This document shows, piece after piece, positions 1 to 9,628 of a stretch of 64,000 bases of DNA. This DNA is from CAXMMR01 sp963692975 (GTDB lineage Bacteria > Pseudomonadota > Alphaproteobacteria > Acetobacterales > Acetobacteraceae): assembly GCA_963692975.2 (NCBI GenBank), contig CAXMMR010000025.1, positions 1 through 64,000 on the forward strand, in the 5' to 3' direction. The notes under the pieces are model-generated. The model made no database searches. It was not told where the DNA came from and saw nothing but the letters and a program-made list of their open reading frames with translations. Position 1 is the first letter of the stretch. Each line of letters begins with the position of its first letter. A program made the translations under genes and the position numbers.

Positions 1-704
1 TGGGCGGTAATCCAATCGTCGACTGCGATGTCGGCGCCGAGGCGGGCGCGCAGGCGGAAACGGGTGCGGTCCTCGGTGTCGTCGAGTAGCGGCGGCAGGC
101 CGCTATTGCCGGAGACGTCGTAGCCGGCGCCGTTGTTGATGGTCCCGTAATCCGGGAAAGGCGTCGCACCGTTGCTCTTGTTCATGCTCAGGAAGTCGCG
201 CTCGGCGCGGGTGCGGATGTCGCCGAACAGGGTGACGCGGCTGACCCAGCCGGGATACTCGTCCGGCTGCGCCCAGCCGTCCTGCTGCGCCTCGGCGAGC
301 ACCTGCTCCTTGACCTGTGCGGCGATTTGGTCGCGCACGATCTGCGGCACATAAGTGACGTGCACGGCGCCGTCGTCGGGCGGCGACGCCCCTGCCGTCT
401 CGGCGGATGGCGGCCCCGACGCCAGGCCGACATGCGGCCCGGAGACCGAGCTGCCGGCCTTGGCGATGCTGGTGGCGGTGCCGCTTGGATTGCGGGCGGT
501 ATGGTAGCCCGTCGAGGCGGCGCTTTCGCGGCGCGCCTCGGCGAGCAGGTTTGCCGCCTGGCCCGGCTTCAGCACGCCGGTCTTGACCAGGAGTTGGATT
601 AGCTTGACCGTCGTGCTCGGCCTGTCCTGGGCGATGGCAGGGCGAGCCAATGAGCAGAAAGCAAGCAAGACCAAGGCGCCGCTCCGGACGAGACCCCATC
701 GCAC
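1..704 (-). CDS. putative porin (Porin_5-like), 3' part beyond window
   Basis: The minus-strand frame stays open to position 1, so the C-terminal barrel lies outside the window. After a hydrophobic signal-like segment (LVLLAFCSLARPAIAQ) the protein has a short helical stretch (TVKLIQLLVKTGVLKPGQA), a variable linker, then RVTLFGDIRTRAERDF and a TRFRLRARLGADI strand. This order is what is seen at the start of Porin_5-type putative porins, which form outer-membrane beta-barrels. The start is uncertain: GTG at 704 is the best in-frame codon before the signal segment, and a GTG nearer the GGGGG box at about 735 is in another frame. It is the last gene of the tpsB-exbB-exbD-tonB operon, suggesting it supplies the pore of that system. 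Family call fairly sure, start unsure. Confidence 0.7.
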   Translation of the reverse strand, partial: MRWGLVRSGALVLLAFCSLARPAIAQDRPSTTVKLIQLLVKTGVLKPGQAANLLAEARRESAASTGYHTARNPSGTATSIAKAGSSVSGPHVGLASGPPSAETAGASPPDDGAVHVTYVPQIVRDQIAAQVKEQVLAEAQQDGWAQPDEYPGWVSRVTLFGDIRTRAERDFLSMNKSNGATPFPDYGTINNGAGYDVSGNSGLPPLLDDTEDRTRFRLRARLGADIAVDDWITA

Positions 705-766
705 AAGTGCGGTAGAAACCCGCCGCCAAAGACCCGAGGCCCACGGACCCCCTTTATCTAAGTAAT

Positions 767-824
767 GGATTTTAAAGGCTCCGCCTTTAATAGGGTCCAG
801 GGGCAAAGCCCCTGGCCTTGCTTG
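767..824 (-). repeat. family A palindromic repeat, single arm
   Basis: On the minus strand this reads as two adjacent hairpins, CCAGGGGC/GCCCCTGG and TTAAAGGC/GCCTTTAA, in the same order as the arms at 18719, 22213, 58192 and 62014. It sits between the stop of the TonB gene and the porin start, so it may be an intra-operon processing or attenuation site. Confidence 0.75.
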
Positions 825-844
825 CTGCTGTTGCATCACGGTCT

Positions 845-1552
<708 letters not shown>

Positions 1553-1574
1553 GGCATGCCGCCGTGCCGTGTGC

Positions 1575-1982
1575 TCAGCCGCCGACGACGTGCTGTGCGG
1601 CCATGCCGATCGAGGCGATGCCGACGTGGCCGCACAGGTCGAGCACGGCCATGATCTTGTCGTATTGGGTCGCGCGATCGCCCTTCAGGATCACCGGCAG
1701 ATCCGGCGTGATCGCCTTCTTGTCGCGCAGCTTGCCCTCCAGCTCCGTCAGCGTAACCGGTATGGCATCGATATAATATTGCCCTTCATTGCTGACGCTG
1801 ATCACCGCCGTCTTCGGCTTGGCGAGGCTCTGCGTCGCGCTCGCTTTCGGCAGGTCGACCTTCATGCCTTGCACGGAGGCGGTGGTCATGATGATGAAGA
1901 TGATCAGCAGCACATAGGCGAGATCGAGCATCGGCGTGATGTTGATGTCGTCGTACGGCTTGTCGGCATTCTGGACCTGCAT
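1575..1982 (-). CDS. exbD: ExbD/TolR-family biopolymer transport protein
   Basis: 135 residues. A short cytoplasmic N-terminus (DDINITPMLD) leads into a single transmembrane helix (about 19-38) carrying the conserved aspartate (Asp20) that handles protons in ExbD/TolR stators. The periplasmic domain follows (VDLPKAS..., ISVSNEGQYYIDAIPVTL..., PVILKGDRATQYDKIMAVLDLCGHVGIASIGMAA), the standard ExbD fold. Family length is normal. The ATG lies one base downstream of the TAA of the ExbB-like gene, so the two are tightly coupled. Symbol given by family, as the actual partner system differs from classical iron uptake. Confidence 0.92.
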   Translation of the reverse strand: MQVQNADKPYDDINITPMLDLAYVLLIIFIIMTTASVQGMKVDLPKASATQSLAKPKTAVISVSNEGQYYIDAIPVTLTELEGKLRDKKAITPDLPVILKGDRATQYDKIMAVLDLCGHVGIASIGMAAQHVVGG

Positions 1983-1983
1983 C

Positions 1984-3882
1984 TTATTCGCCTAGCGTAT
2001 CGGCGGAGATCGTCTCCGCCAGGGGATGCGGGACGCTGTCTCGGTAGAGGCCCTCGCCCATGCGGGTGACGAGCTCGTCGACGAAGGTTGCCATGTCGCC
2101 GGAGGCATCGCGGATGCGTGTCAAAAAGTAATTGTAGCCGAACAATGCGGGGATCGCGACGAACAGTCCGGCGACGGTCGCCAGCAACGCCGCCGAGATG
2201 CCCGGCGCGATCGCATTCACGTTCACGTCGCCGGCCGCGGCGATGGCGGCGAACGTGATCATCACGCCGACCACCGTGCCGAGCAGGCCGATGAACGGGC
2301 CGCCGGCGATGGCGATCGTCAGCATCACCATCAGACGATTGAGCCGCTGGCTCTCGCGCACCAGGCCGGCATCGAGCGAGGCGCGGATGGCGGCGATCGA
2401 TTGCGGCGCCAGCATGCCATTGCGATCGAGCCGGCCGCCATCGAGCCGCTCGTTCAGCTCGCGGGTGCCGATCTGATACAGGCGGAACAGCGACGAGCCG
2501 CGGAGTGCTCCGTTCTTGATCGCGGAGAAGGCGGCGGCGTTGCTGCGGCCGCGCGTAGCGCGCTCGAACTCGCGGCGGAAGGCGCGGTTTGCCCGACCGA
2601 GGCGGCTGAGAAAGATGCCTTTGCCGATCATCACCCACCAGCTGATCGCCGACATCACGCCAAGCACGCAGATGATGGCGAGCGCGTCTGGCGTGATCGA
2701 GCGGAAGATGATGCCGACATAGCCGGTGCCGAACACCGAGGCCTGCTCCTCGGCGTCAAAGCTCAGCAGGTTGGCATCCGGCCCCTCGGTCTTGACCGCG
2801 AGCGCGAGCGTGGCGGCGGGGCGGACGACCTTGCTGATGCGGAACTCGTCCAGCCCGCCGACCAGGCCTGCCGGCGGTGCAGGCGGGGGCGGCGCGGGTG
2901 CCCCGACCGTGCCCGGAACCGGCGGCGCGGCGGGTGGGCTTGCCGGCGCCGGAGCAGCGCCGCCGATCGTGGCGCTGCCGGCGAACGCGGCCAGCCCGCC
3001 CGGCAGTTGCGCGACCGGCGCCGCGTCGACGCTGAGCACGACGTGATCGCTCGCCGTCACGGCGACGAAGTGCCAGGTCGGGCTCAGCGGCGTCGTCGCC
3101 ACGGCGTGGGCCGGTGGCGCGGTGCCGCGGCGCGTGTCGACATAGACCAGGCCGTGATCAAGCCCGATGCGCAGCGACCCGGCCGCGTCGCTCTGGTCGT
3201 AGACGAGCCCCGACGCCGCGGCGTCCGGCGCCTTCACCCAAAAGGAGACGGTGAGCGCGCCGTTGGCGTCAAGCCGCAGCGACGGGCTTGCCGGAAGCTG
3301 CACCAGCGAGCGGCCGTCGAGCCGAAGCCCACCGCCGATCAGGCCGGATTGATCGCGGTGAGCCGGCGTGAGCGCGTTGTTGTTGTAGGCCGTGCTGTCA
3401 TGCGGCGGCCCGGTGTCGCCGCCGAAATGATAGACCAGCGACGCGTCGGCATCATAGGTCGCGTGGCTATCGGCGCCGGCGGTCGCGTTCTTGTTGCCCC
3501 AGTAGACGTAGAAGAAGGACGGCCCGCTCGTCGCCATCTCCGGAAGGTTGACCCAGGCGAGCGCCACCTGGTCCACTAGGCCGTCGAAGCGTTCGAGGTC
3601 GAAGGAGAGCGGCGTCTTGTCGTCGGCGCCGACGAAGCGCAGATCGCCGCCGTCCTCCTTCGCCTCGTCGAAGTTGAAATTGCCTTGATGCAGCCGCACG
3701 AGGATCTGGGCGCGGCCGAGCGGGCCGGTGAGCGCCGGCGCCTTGCCCGGGTTGATCTCGACCTTCATCCGGTAGGTCCAGTCGCTGTTCCACCAGGCGG
3801 CCGCAGGGGTCGCGAGGGCGAACTGCGCCGCCAGCAGGAGCACGGCGACCGCCGCGGCGCGCCGGATCAGGGACAGGATCAC
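1984..3882 (-). CDS. ExbB/MotA-TolQ-family channel with N-terminal DUF2341 and LamG-like region
   Basis: 632 residues with mixed architecture. A signal peptide (residues 1-28, ends ATPAAA) is followed by a DUF2341-type region (WWNSDWTYRMKVEIN..., about 30-140), a LamG/concanavalin-like jelly-roll (YHFGGDTGPPHDSTAYNN... to GLDEFRISKVVRP, about 150-355) and a Pro/Ala linker near 305-340. The C-terminal third is a MotA/TolQ/ExbB proton channel with membrane helices near 395-415, 515-540 and 555-580 and the conserved stretch GPFIGLLGTVVGVMITF. ExbB proteins normally lack a large periplasmic sugar-binding-like domain, so this motor subunit may sense or bind a polymer or envelope component. GTG start three bases after the tpsB stop. 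Related fused proteins occur in similar operons of Proteobacteria; function there is not established. Confidence 0.85.
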   Translation of the reverse strand: MILSLIRRAAAVAVLLLAAQFALATPAAAWWNSDWTYRMKVEINPGKAPALTGPLGRAQILVRLHQGNFNFDEAKEDGGDLRFVGADDKTPLSFDLERFDGLVDQVALAWVNLPEMATSGPSFFYVYWGNKNATAGADSHATYDADASLVYHFGGDTGPPHDSTAYNNNALTPAHRDQSGLIGGGLRLDGRSLVQLPASPSLRLDANGALTVSFWVKAPDAAASGLVYDQSDAAGSLRIGLDHGLVYVDTRRGTAPPAHAVATTPLSPTWHFVAVTASDHVVLSVDAAPVAQLPGGLAAFAGSATIGGAAPAPASPPAAPPVPGTVGAPAPPPPAPPAGLVGGLDEFRISKVVRPAATLALAVKTEGPDANLLSFDAEEQASVFGTGYVGIIFRSITPDALAIICVLGVMSAISWWVMIGKGIFLSRLGRANRAFRREFERATRGRSNAAAFSAIKNGALRGSSLFRLYQIGTRELNERLDGGRLDRNGMLAPQSIAAIRASLDAGLVRESQRLNRLMVMLTIAIAGGPFIGLLGTVVGVMITFAAIAAAGDVNVNAIAPGISAALLATVAGLFVAIPALFGYNYFLTRIRDASGDMATFVDELVTRMGEGLYRDSVPHPLAETISADTLGE

Positions 3883-3885
3883 GGC

Positions 3886-5493
3886 TCAGAACACTCCGAA
3901 GACGCGGAACAGCAGGCGGTCGTCGCCGCTCGGCGTCGACGGGCCGCGATCGAGCGTCACTGCGTCGAGCAGCTCGGCATTGAGGTATTCAAGCAGGCGC
4001 ACCCGCACGCCGGCGCCGGAGGAGGCGAGGTGGACGTGATCCATCTGGTCGGGCAGCGCGCGGTGCAGCCGGGCGACGCCGCCATCGGCGAAGACGAAGG
4101 CGCGCGCCTCGTCGAGCCGGTCGCCGAGCGCCGGGCCGGCGGAGGGGCTGCGCAGCTCGACCTGGCCAAAGCCGCCAGTGTCGCCGATCGCCTCGCTCTC
4201 CAGATAGCCGCGCACGCTGTCGAGCCCGCCCAGGCTGAGCTGCTCGTTGCTGATCAGCGGGTCGGGCGAGACCTGCGCGGCCACGTGCCCGTAGAGCTGC
4301 ACGCCATAGACGAGTGTCTGGCTGCCGGCGAGGTCAGCGCGGGCTGCTATGAAGTTCGAGTTGGCGTCGTATCGCCTGTTGTCGAACGCGGCGTTGTCGC
4401 TGCCGAGCCCGCGCGGCGCGAACACCAGGCTGGCGAGCAGGCCGGTGTTCGAGCGGCTGTCGCTCCAGGCGGCGGAGTAGCTGACGCCGAGCGGGTAATA
4501 CGTCACCGGCGAGCCAAGCGTGTTGCTCGCCAGGGTGACGTCCTCGTTGAACTTCTTGTAGTCGCCGCCGATGCTGAGCGACTGCACGAAGCCGGCGGCG
4601 CCGAGCAGCGGCACCAGCAGCCGCAGCCCGGCGTCGTCGCCACGGCCGACGACGTTGGAGGCGCCGACGCTGCTGACATTGCTGTTCGAGCGCAGGTAGG
4701 TGGCCAGCACCTGCAGCCGGCTGCCCGGCACGTTGTAGAGGTAGGAGACCGAGTACACGGTCGCGTCCGCCGGCCGCTGCGGCGCCACCTGGAACGAGCC
4801 GGCAATGCTGTCGCCACGCTGGAACAAATTGTCGTAGCGCGCCGTGCCGGTCAGCCGCAGCGGTTCGGTGCCGACGCTCTGGCGGTTGTCGACCTCCAGC
4901 GTGCCGTGGAAGGGCAGGTGGTCGCTGACCTGCAGGTCGACATCGACGGTATCGGGCGCCGCACCGGCGCGCAGTGCGGGGGTGACGGTGCGGTCGGGCA
5001 GCACGTTGAGCGAGACGATGTCGCGCCGGACGTCTGGCATGTGCGGCACGCTGCCCTCGGCGAGCGACGGCGCGTCGTGCTTGATGTCGCTGAGCAGGAA
5101 GTAGCGCGAGCCGGTGACGCGCAGCCGGCCGACCCGGCGCTCGACCACGTGCAGCGTGATGACGCCGGATGCGGCGTGCTGCTCGGGGATCTCGGCCGAG
5201 ACCGTCGGGTAGCCGCTCGCCACGTAAGCCTGATCGAGGGCGGCGCGGGCGCGCTCGACATCGGCGGCGCTGCGGTTTTGGCCGAGGAACGGGTAGACCG
5301 CGGCCTCGATGGCGCGGGTGGGCAGCACGGTGTTGCCGGTGACGCGGAACTCCTCGATGTCGAAGGTTCGGCCCGTCGGCGCGTCGGCGGCCTGCGCCGT
5401 CGCCACTGCGCCGATCGCGATGATTGCTGCGCCTCCGAGATAGCGCCGGCGAGCGGATCGCAAGCGCTCTCTGACGGGTGATCGCGGCGGCAT
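3886..5493 (-). CDS. ShlB/FhaC/HecB-family (TpsB) outer-membrane transporter
   Basis: 535 residues. A signal-like N-terminus (AAIIAIGAVATAQA, about 22-36) is followed by a POTRA-like domain (FDIEEFRVTGNTVLPTRAIEAAV..., about 43-120) and a second POTRA-like stretch, then a long beta-barrel region rich in aromatic/glycine strands and ending in Phe (VFRVFGVF), the C-terminal signature recognised by the BAM machinery. The motif LGGLDSVRGY (about residue 415) matches the VRGY loop motif of Omp85/TpsB barrels. TpsB proteins export a TpsA passenger, but no TpsA gene is visible next to it. It is first in the operon with ExbB-like, ExbD, TonB and porin genes, suggesting a role other than classical two-partner secretion. 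Confidence 0.85.
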   Translation of the reverse strand: MPPRSPVRERLRSARRRYLGGAAIIAIGAVATAQAADAPTGRTFDIEEFRVTGNTVLPTRAIEAAVYPFLGQNRSAADVERARAALDQAYVASGYPTVSAEIPEQHAASGVITLHVVERRVGRLRVTGSRYFLLSDIKHDAPSLAEGSVPHMPDVRRDIVSLNVLPDRTVTPALRAGAAPDTVDVDLQVSDHLPFHGTLEVDNRQSVGTEPLRLTGTARYDNLFQRGDSIAGSFQVAPQRPADATVYSVSYLYNVPGSRLQVLATYLRSNSNVSSVGASNVVGRGDDAGLRLLVPLLGAAGFVQSLSIGGDYKKFNEDVTLASNTLGSPVTYYPLGVSYSAAWSDSRSNTGLLASLVFAPRGLGSDNAAFDNRRYDANSNFIAARADLAGSQTLVYGVQLYGHVAAQVSPDPLISNEQLSLGGLDSVRGYLESEAIGDTGGFGQVELRSPSAGPALGDRLDEARAFVFADGGVARLHRALPDQMDHVHLASSGAGVRVRLLEYLNAELLDAVTLDRGPSTPSGDDRLLFRVFGVF

Positions 5494-5748
5494 GCCGGCT
5501 GTCTAGCCGTCCAGGGCGGCGATGGGCAGCCTATTACGCCGGTCGGATAGTGAAGCCTTGATGACAGCGTGAGCCGTCCTGCCGGTGCCGGCAGGCTTGA
5601 ACAAGGGTGGCCTTGGTGAAGATCGTTATGGCGTGTAGGGGTTGGCTTCGGTTCGCGCGAGAATGGCTCAGATCGGCTGCATCGCGGACGCGGCGGGGTC
5701 GGTGGGGGCAAGCCGGGCCCGGCGACAGCGCGTGACGCGGGACGGGGC
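5494..5748. promoter_or_regulatory. divergent intergenic region between tpsB operon and glycosyltransferase
   Basis: About 255 bases separate two divergently read genes and must hold both promoters. No confident -35/-10 pair, operator palindrome or RNA motif was seen; the region is as GC-rich as the flanking genes. Confidence 0.4.
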
Positions 5749-6714
5749 ATGATTGCGTATTTAGTTCAGATGCACGAGGGCGTGGAGTACCTGGAGTGGA
5801 TGCTGCCGCTCATCTGGCATCCTGACAATTTCTACCTCGTCTCCGTTGATGCCGACGGCGAGGTGCTGGACCGCACGCAGCGTTTCTGCGCCGCCTACCC
5901 GAACGTCGCGACGGGTCGATCCCCGGCGGTGGTCTGGGGCGGCATGACGGTCGTCTCCGCGATTTTGAGCGGCATGGAGCGATTGCTGAACAGCGGGACC
6001 TGGACGCACTTCATCAACATCTCCGCGCGCGATGCGCCGCTGATGTCGCAGGCCGCCATGATGCGGCAGCTGAGCCTTGCGGCGCAAAACGGCAAGCGCA
6101 ACTTCCTGCAGTATTTCGGCGGCGTCTGGGTCGACTGGCTGGAGCCCGACCCCGACGCTGAACGGGCCCTCACCTACGAGCGATCGACAGCGTTTCCAGC
6201 TCTGTGGGCCAGCACGGCCATGCTGAGCAGCTTCACGGGAACGCGCTCACCGGTGATGAACTGGACGATCAGGCCGAACTTTTTCTGTTGGGAGGATGTG
6301 GATGCGAAGGCGCTGTACTGCAGGGGGCTGAGCCGGCATGAAGCCGAGGATCGGCGGCGCATCTTCGGCGACGTCGTTCGCTACAGAGGCGGGCGGCAAT
6401 GGTTCGTATTTGGACGAAGCCTTTGCGAGTGGCTGACCCGGTCTGCAACCACGCAGGAGTTCGTCAGCTACTTCAGCACGATCCTGATCCCGGACGAATC
6501 GTTTTTTCAATCGCTGATCGAGCACGCTCCCGCCGCCGAGACGGAGGCGGTCTCGCCGACCAATCTAAGGCTGCGGGCGGGCGACCCGCTCTGGCTCAGC
6601 GACGCGATGATCGAAGAGGTCGACGGCTCGACCGCGTTTTTTGCCCGCAAGCTGCAGTGGTCGGAGTCGGCGGCGTTGCGCCGGGTGATCGAGCGACGCG
6701 TGCAACTTGGCTGA
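5749..6714 (+). CDS. Core-2/I-branching-type glycosyltransferase
   Basis: 321 residues, no signal peptide. Features match the bacterial branch of the Core-2/I-branching enzyme family (GT14-like, beta-1,6-N-acetylglucosaminyltransferase fold): N-terminal MIAYLVQMHEGVEYLEWML, the WGGMTVVSAILSGMERLL helix, THFINISARDAPLM (the family's 'SG.D.PL' position), GRQWFVFGRSLCEWL and the acidic PDESFFQSLIEH motif near 255-270. It should transfer a sugar, probably N-acetylglucosamine or xylose-like, from a nucleotide donor to a glycan or protein acceptor in the cytoplasm. It is transcribed toward the minus-strand glycan cluster at 6.7-15.6 kb, with 41 bases between stops, so it belongs to that locus by position. 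Confidence 0.8.
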   Translation: MIAYLVQMHEGVEYLEWMLPLIWHPDNFYLVSVDADGEVLDRTQRFCAAYPNVATGRSPAVVWGGMTVVSAILSGMERLLNSGTWTHFINISARDAPLMSQAAMMRQLSLAAQNGKRNFLQYFGGVWVDWLEPDPDAERALTYERSTAFPALWASTAMLSSFTGTRSPVMNWTIRPNFFCWEDVDAKALYCRGLSRHEAEDRRRIFGDVVRYRGGRQWFVFGRSLCEWLTRSATTQEFVSYFSTILIPDESFFQSLIEHAPAAETEAVSPTNLRLRAGDPLWLSDAMIEEVDGSTAFFARKLQWSESAALRRVIERRVQLG

Positions 6715-6755
6715 TGTCGACCCGCAAGAAATCCCGCAGACCCAAACTCTTATCG

Positions 6756-7925
6756 CTAACGTTCAGGCGCCGGCTTGGCATGCAGGTTTTGCCGCAGGGT
6801 ATGGATGTCACCACAGGTGAGCGCGTCATACTGGCTTCGCCCATCCAGTAGGATCTCGCATGGATCGCCGACGAGACGGGGCGCCACGCAGCCGACGCAG
6901 TGATCCAGGCTTGGGACGAACAATGCGCCATGCTGGCGGGCGACAACCAGGCTTTGCGCGATCATGAAGCGCCGGTTGTCGGCATCAAGCTCCATCATGC
7001 GGCGCAGGTCGTCCTCCTTGTCGTTCCAATTGTCGACGTAAAACAGCACAGCGGTCGTCGCCGGCAACTTGGCTTTCTGGTCCTCGATGATCGCCAGCGA
7101 CAGGACGTATGAGTAGCCGTTGCCGTGGCCTGGCCGTGGCACACGGTTCTGGTAGCGTTTGTAGCCTGGCTCCATGTGGTAGAACCGGCTGGGCTCGTAG
7201 ACGGCCTCAAGCTTGAGGGCGGCGGCGGTGGTGAAATCACCGGACAGGTAGAGCGGCCGACCCTGCTCGCCGGCGCGGCGGCGAAGCTCGGCGGCGACCT
7301 GCACATAGGCGGCCAGGGCCTGCGCATGGTTGGCGGAGTTCCTGATCACCGTGCCGGAGTTCTCGAAGTGGATGAGGCTGAAGCCCATGCCGAGATAGCG
7401 TTCGCCAAGGCACTCGTAGTAAGCCGCCGCTGCTGGGCGCGACATGTCCAGCCAACGGTAATCGCCCGACGCTTGACCGGTGATGTCGCCAGCCACGAAA
7501 GACGTCGCCTTGCCGCCGCATGTCAGCGCGACTGCATAGTCGGCGCGGATGAGCTCAGGCAGCGTGGCGCCCATGATCGCCCTTGGCACGGCTTGATGCA
7601 CCTTTGCGGCGACGGCTGCCGTGGCGGCGAGGTCCTGCTCGGACGCGCCGCCGAAGAAGAACGCAAAGCGATTGACGATGCCGGGATCGAGCTCCGCTAG
7701 ATGCGCGATCAGGGCGCCACGATCCCGGCCGGACCAGCGGTCGGATGACAGGTCAAGCGCGCCTTTTTCAAGCGCCTCCGGCCAGTCATAGGCAGTGTCG
7801 GACGTTTGCATGGCGGCAGCGACTCCGGCCAATGAAAGCCAGGCCAGGATCATGCTCAGAACCCGGCGCGTGCTGCCTGTGGCGGAGCCGGAACGGGTGG
7901 CGAGGCGGCCGGAACGCGCGGTCAT
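6756..7925 (-). CDS. secreted or membrane-anchored protein of unknown function
   Basis: 389 residues from an ATG that overlaps the stop of the upstream gene (ATGA), implying translational coupling. An Arg-rich N-terminus leads to a hydrophobic segment (VLSMILAWLSLAGVAAA, about 22-38) with an AXA-type cleavage site, so the bulk is periplasmic or outside. The body alternates predicted strands and helices (FAFFFGG, SFVAGDITGQASGDYRWLDM, MGFSLIHFENSGTVIRNSANH, RPLYLSGDFTTAAA, TTAVLFYVDNWNDKEDD), which suggests a TIM-barrel-like fold; this is inference. Several cysteines (CGGK, CLGER, CVGCVAPRL, CEILL, CGDIH) may form disulfides. I do not recognise the family. Co-occurrence with glycosyltransferases suggests a glycan-related role. 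Confidence 0.75.
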   Translation of the reverse strand: MTARSGRLATRSGSATGSTRRVLSMILAWLSLAGVAAAMQTSDTAYDWPEALEKGALDLSSDRWSGRDRGALIAHLAELDPGIVNRFAFFFGGASEQDLAATAAVAAKVHQAVPRAIMGATLPELIRADYAVALTCGGKATSFVAGDITGQASGDYRWLDMSRPAAAAYYECLGERYLGMGFSLIHFENSGTVIRNSANHAQALAAYVQVAAELRRRAGEQGRPLYLSGDFTTAAALKLEAVYEPSRFYHMEPGYKRYQNRVPRPGHGNGYSYVLSLAIIEDQKAKLPATTAVLFYVDNWNDKEDDLRRMMELDADNRRFMIAQSLVVARQHGALFVPSLDHCVGCVAPRLVGDPCEILLDGRSQYDALTCGDIHTLRQNLHAKPAPER

Positions 7926-9397
7926 GACTGGCTCGGGCCGATCGTCCGACCGAAAACCTGGATGCGGCGGAGGTGCAGCACGCCTGTCCCAAGCTTGGTC
8001 AGCCGCACGTGCCGGGCGACGAACGGGTCCGGGAAGTCGACTTGATGCGGCTTGTCCGATCGGTCCGACACGGTGGAGAGGTCGAGCTTCATGTGCCTGA
8101 GCAGCCAAACGTGACCATCGGACGAGCTGTGCACCATGAAGCTCGTGAAGCGCTCCTGATGGCTCGTCCGATTGACGATCCGGAGCTGGTCGATCACGTA
8201 TGACTGTAGGAGATCGACCAGCCACCAGGGGTTCGTCTCCTCATCGGTGTGGAAGCCGTAATCCTCATGCACGACCGTCCCGTTGGCGCCGGCGGCATCC
8301 ACTTGGCGGTCCTCAGAGCGCGACCACGGGCTTGTCGAGCTGGTGATCGACGGCTTGCAGTGGGCAAGGTCGGCAGCCTCCGGCACGTCGTCATCGCCGA
8401 TCGGGTGGCAGGCCATCTGCGTGTTGAACTCCGCCAGTCCCGCGTGATCCAGCTCGCTCCTGAAGGCGGCGCGGAGCAGCGGGGCATAGTCCGTCGACGA
8501 CTGGCCTTGCAGGGCCTGGCGCAGAACGCTCGCCGGAGTGAACCAGTCTCTCGGCTTACTCTGCCCGATCACCGCCTTGAGGTAGAGTGGCACCGCCAGG
8601 ACGGAATGGACGAGCGAACCGGGACGGTTGGCCCGGTCGTCGTTCAAGGCGATCCGCGGGCGAAATCTCAGGTCGGCGACGTCGGCGAATTGGCCGATCT
8701 CGGCGAAATTCATCCGCGCCTGCTTCAGGACCGATGGCACGAACGGCTCACAGAACGGCCACTCGGCGAGCCTGTGAGCCCGATATTCGATCGCTTGGCG
8801 CCGTCGGGCGTCGAATAACAGATCGACGGCGCGGCTGGAGAGTACCATGAAGAACAGCAAGGCCCGCCAGGGCTCAGCGAAGATGGCGGCGCCGCCCCGA
8901 TGCCAGTACCAATCCGGTGTTGACGGCTTAACGTCGTGCGCCACGACGTCAAGCCCTGTCGCCATGACGATGCCCATCATGGGCTCCAGGTCCAGGTTCA
9001 CGGCGAGGTCGGACTCGGACAGCAGATAGTAGTCGTAGTTGGGAAGCGCGTCCCTCAACACGTAGACGCCGTAATCGACGTTGAACCAGAGCGGGTTTTC
9101 TTGCGGATGGTTCAGCAGGCCAAGATGGGCGACGTTGCTGGTGTGTGAGATCACCTCGTACTCATTGATGCCGAGGGCGCCCTGAGTCTCGTCGGCGAGA
9201 ACGACCTGACGAGCGGTGCCGGTTGCGCTAAAGAAACGGCGCGCGAGCTCTTGCGTGCCCTCGTCCCAAGTGTAGGTGCGAAAGGCCGCGACGTAGCTCA
9301 AGCCGCTGGGCGTCGTTACGGGCCGCTCCCGGCTGGCGTCGCTTGGGAAGTCATGGTGTGCAGGACGTTGTAGCGAGAGTTGTAGACGAATATTCAC
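7922..9397 (-). CDS. glycosyltransferase-like protein with C-terminal F5/8 type C (discoidin)-like domain
   Basis: About 491 residues. The N-terminal half (to about 290) resembles a GT-A-like nucleotide-sugar enzyme: SYVAAFRTYTWDEGTQELARRFF at the start, and NYDYYLLSESDLAVNLD with an acidic ESD triad at the position of a DXD metal motif. The C-terminal 140 residues show the discoidin pattern (SSTSPWSRSEDRQVDAAG..., NPWWLVDLLQSYVIDQLRIVNR, FTSFMVHSSSDG, ARHVRLTKLGTGVLHLRRIQVFG), a carbohydrate-binding jelly-roll. A glycosyltransferase with its own glycan-binding domain could stay attached to its acceptor. Start is uncertain: GTG at 9397 or TTG at 9403; no ATG is in frame. Downstream gene overlaps by 4 bases. 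Confidence 0.72.
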   Translation of the reverse strand: MNIRLQLSLQRPAHHDFPSDASRERPVTTPSGLSYVAAFRTYTWDEGTQELARRFFSATGTARQVVLADETQGALGINEYEVISHTSNVAHLGLLNHPQENPLWFNVDYGVYVLRDALPNYDYYLLSESDLAVNLDLEPMMGIVMATGLDVVAHDVKPSTPDWYWHRGGAAIFAEPWRALLFFMVLSSRAVDLLFDARRRQAIEYRAHRLAEWPFCEPFVPSVLKQARMNFAEIGQFADVADLRFRPRIALNDDRANRPGSLVHSVLAVPLYLKAVIGQSKPRDWFTPASVLRQALQGQSSTDYAPLLRAAFRSELDHAGLAEFNTQMACHPIGDDDVPEAADLAHCKPSITSSTSPWSRSEDRQVDAAGANGTVVHEDYGFHTDEETNPWWLVDLLQSYVIDQLRIVNRTSHQERFTSFMVHSSSDGHVWLLRHMKLDLSTVSDRSDKPHQVDFPDPFVARHVRLTKLGTGVLHLRRIQVFGRTIGPSQS

Positions 9398-9628
9398 TCC
9401 CAAGAGAGTTGAAAACAGTCCGGGTCGGAGAAATCCGCAAGGTTCGGAGTTGGCACGTCCGCATGCACGTTCGGCCGAGGCTGATCAGCTTTCCATAAGC
9501 CATTCAATCTCTCCGCTCCAACGATCCTAGCCGATGTAGCCTCGTGCATGAACGACAGCGTCTACCCCATGGAGCGTTGCTGAAACCCGGGCTTTGGTAC
9601 GGTGAGCGGGCAAAAACCATTGCCCTGG

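Noticed and set aside
2026..3579. Long open frame (over 500 codons) on the plus strand, opposite the ExbB-like gene
   Set aside because: Very GC-rich DNA leaves antisense frames open. The minus-strand protein has clear domains, and the plus-strand translation is a low-complexity Arg/Ala/Gly string. Similar antisense frames elsewhere (3685-5481, 9602-10894, 16712-18676) were rejected for the same reason.
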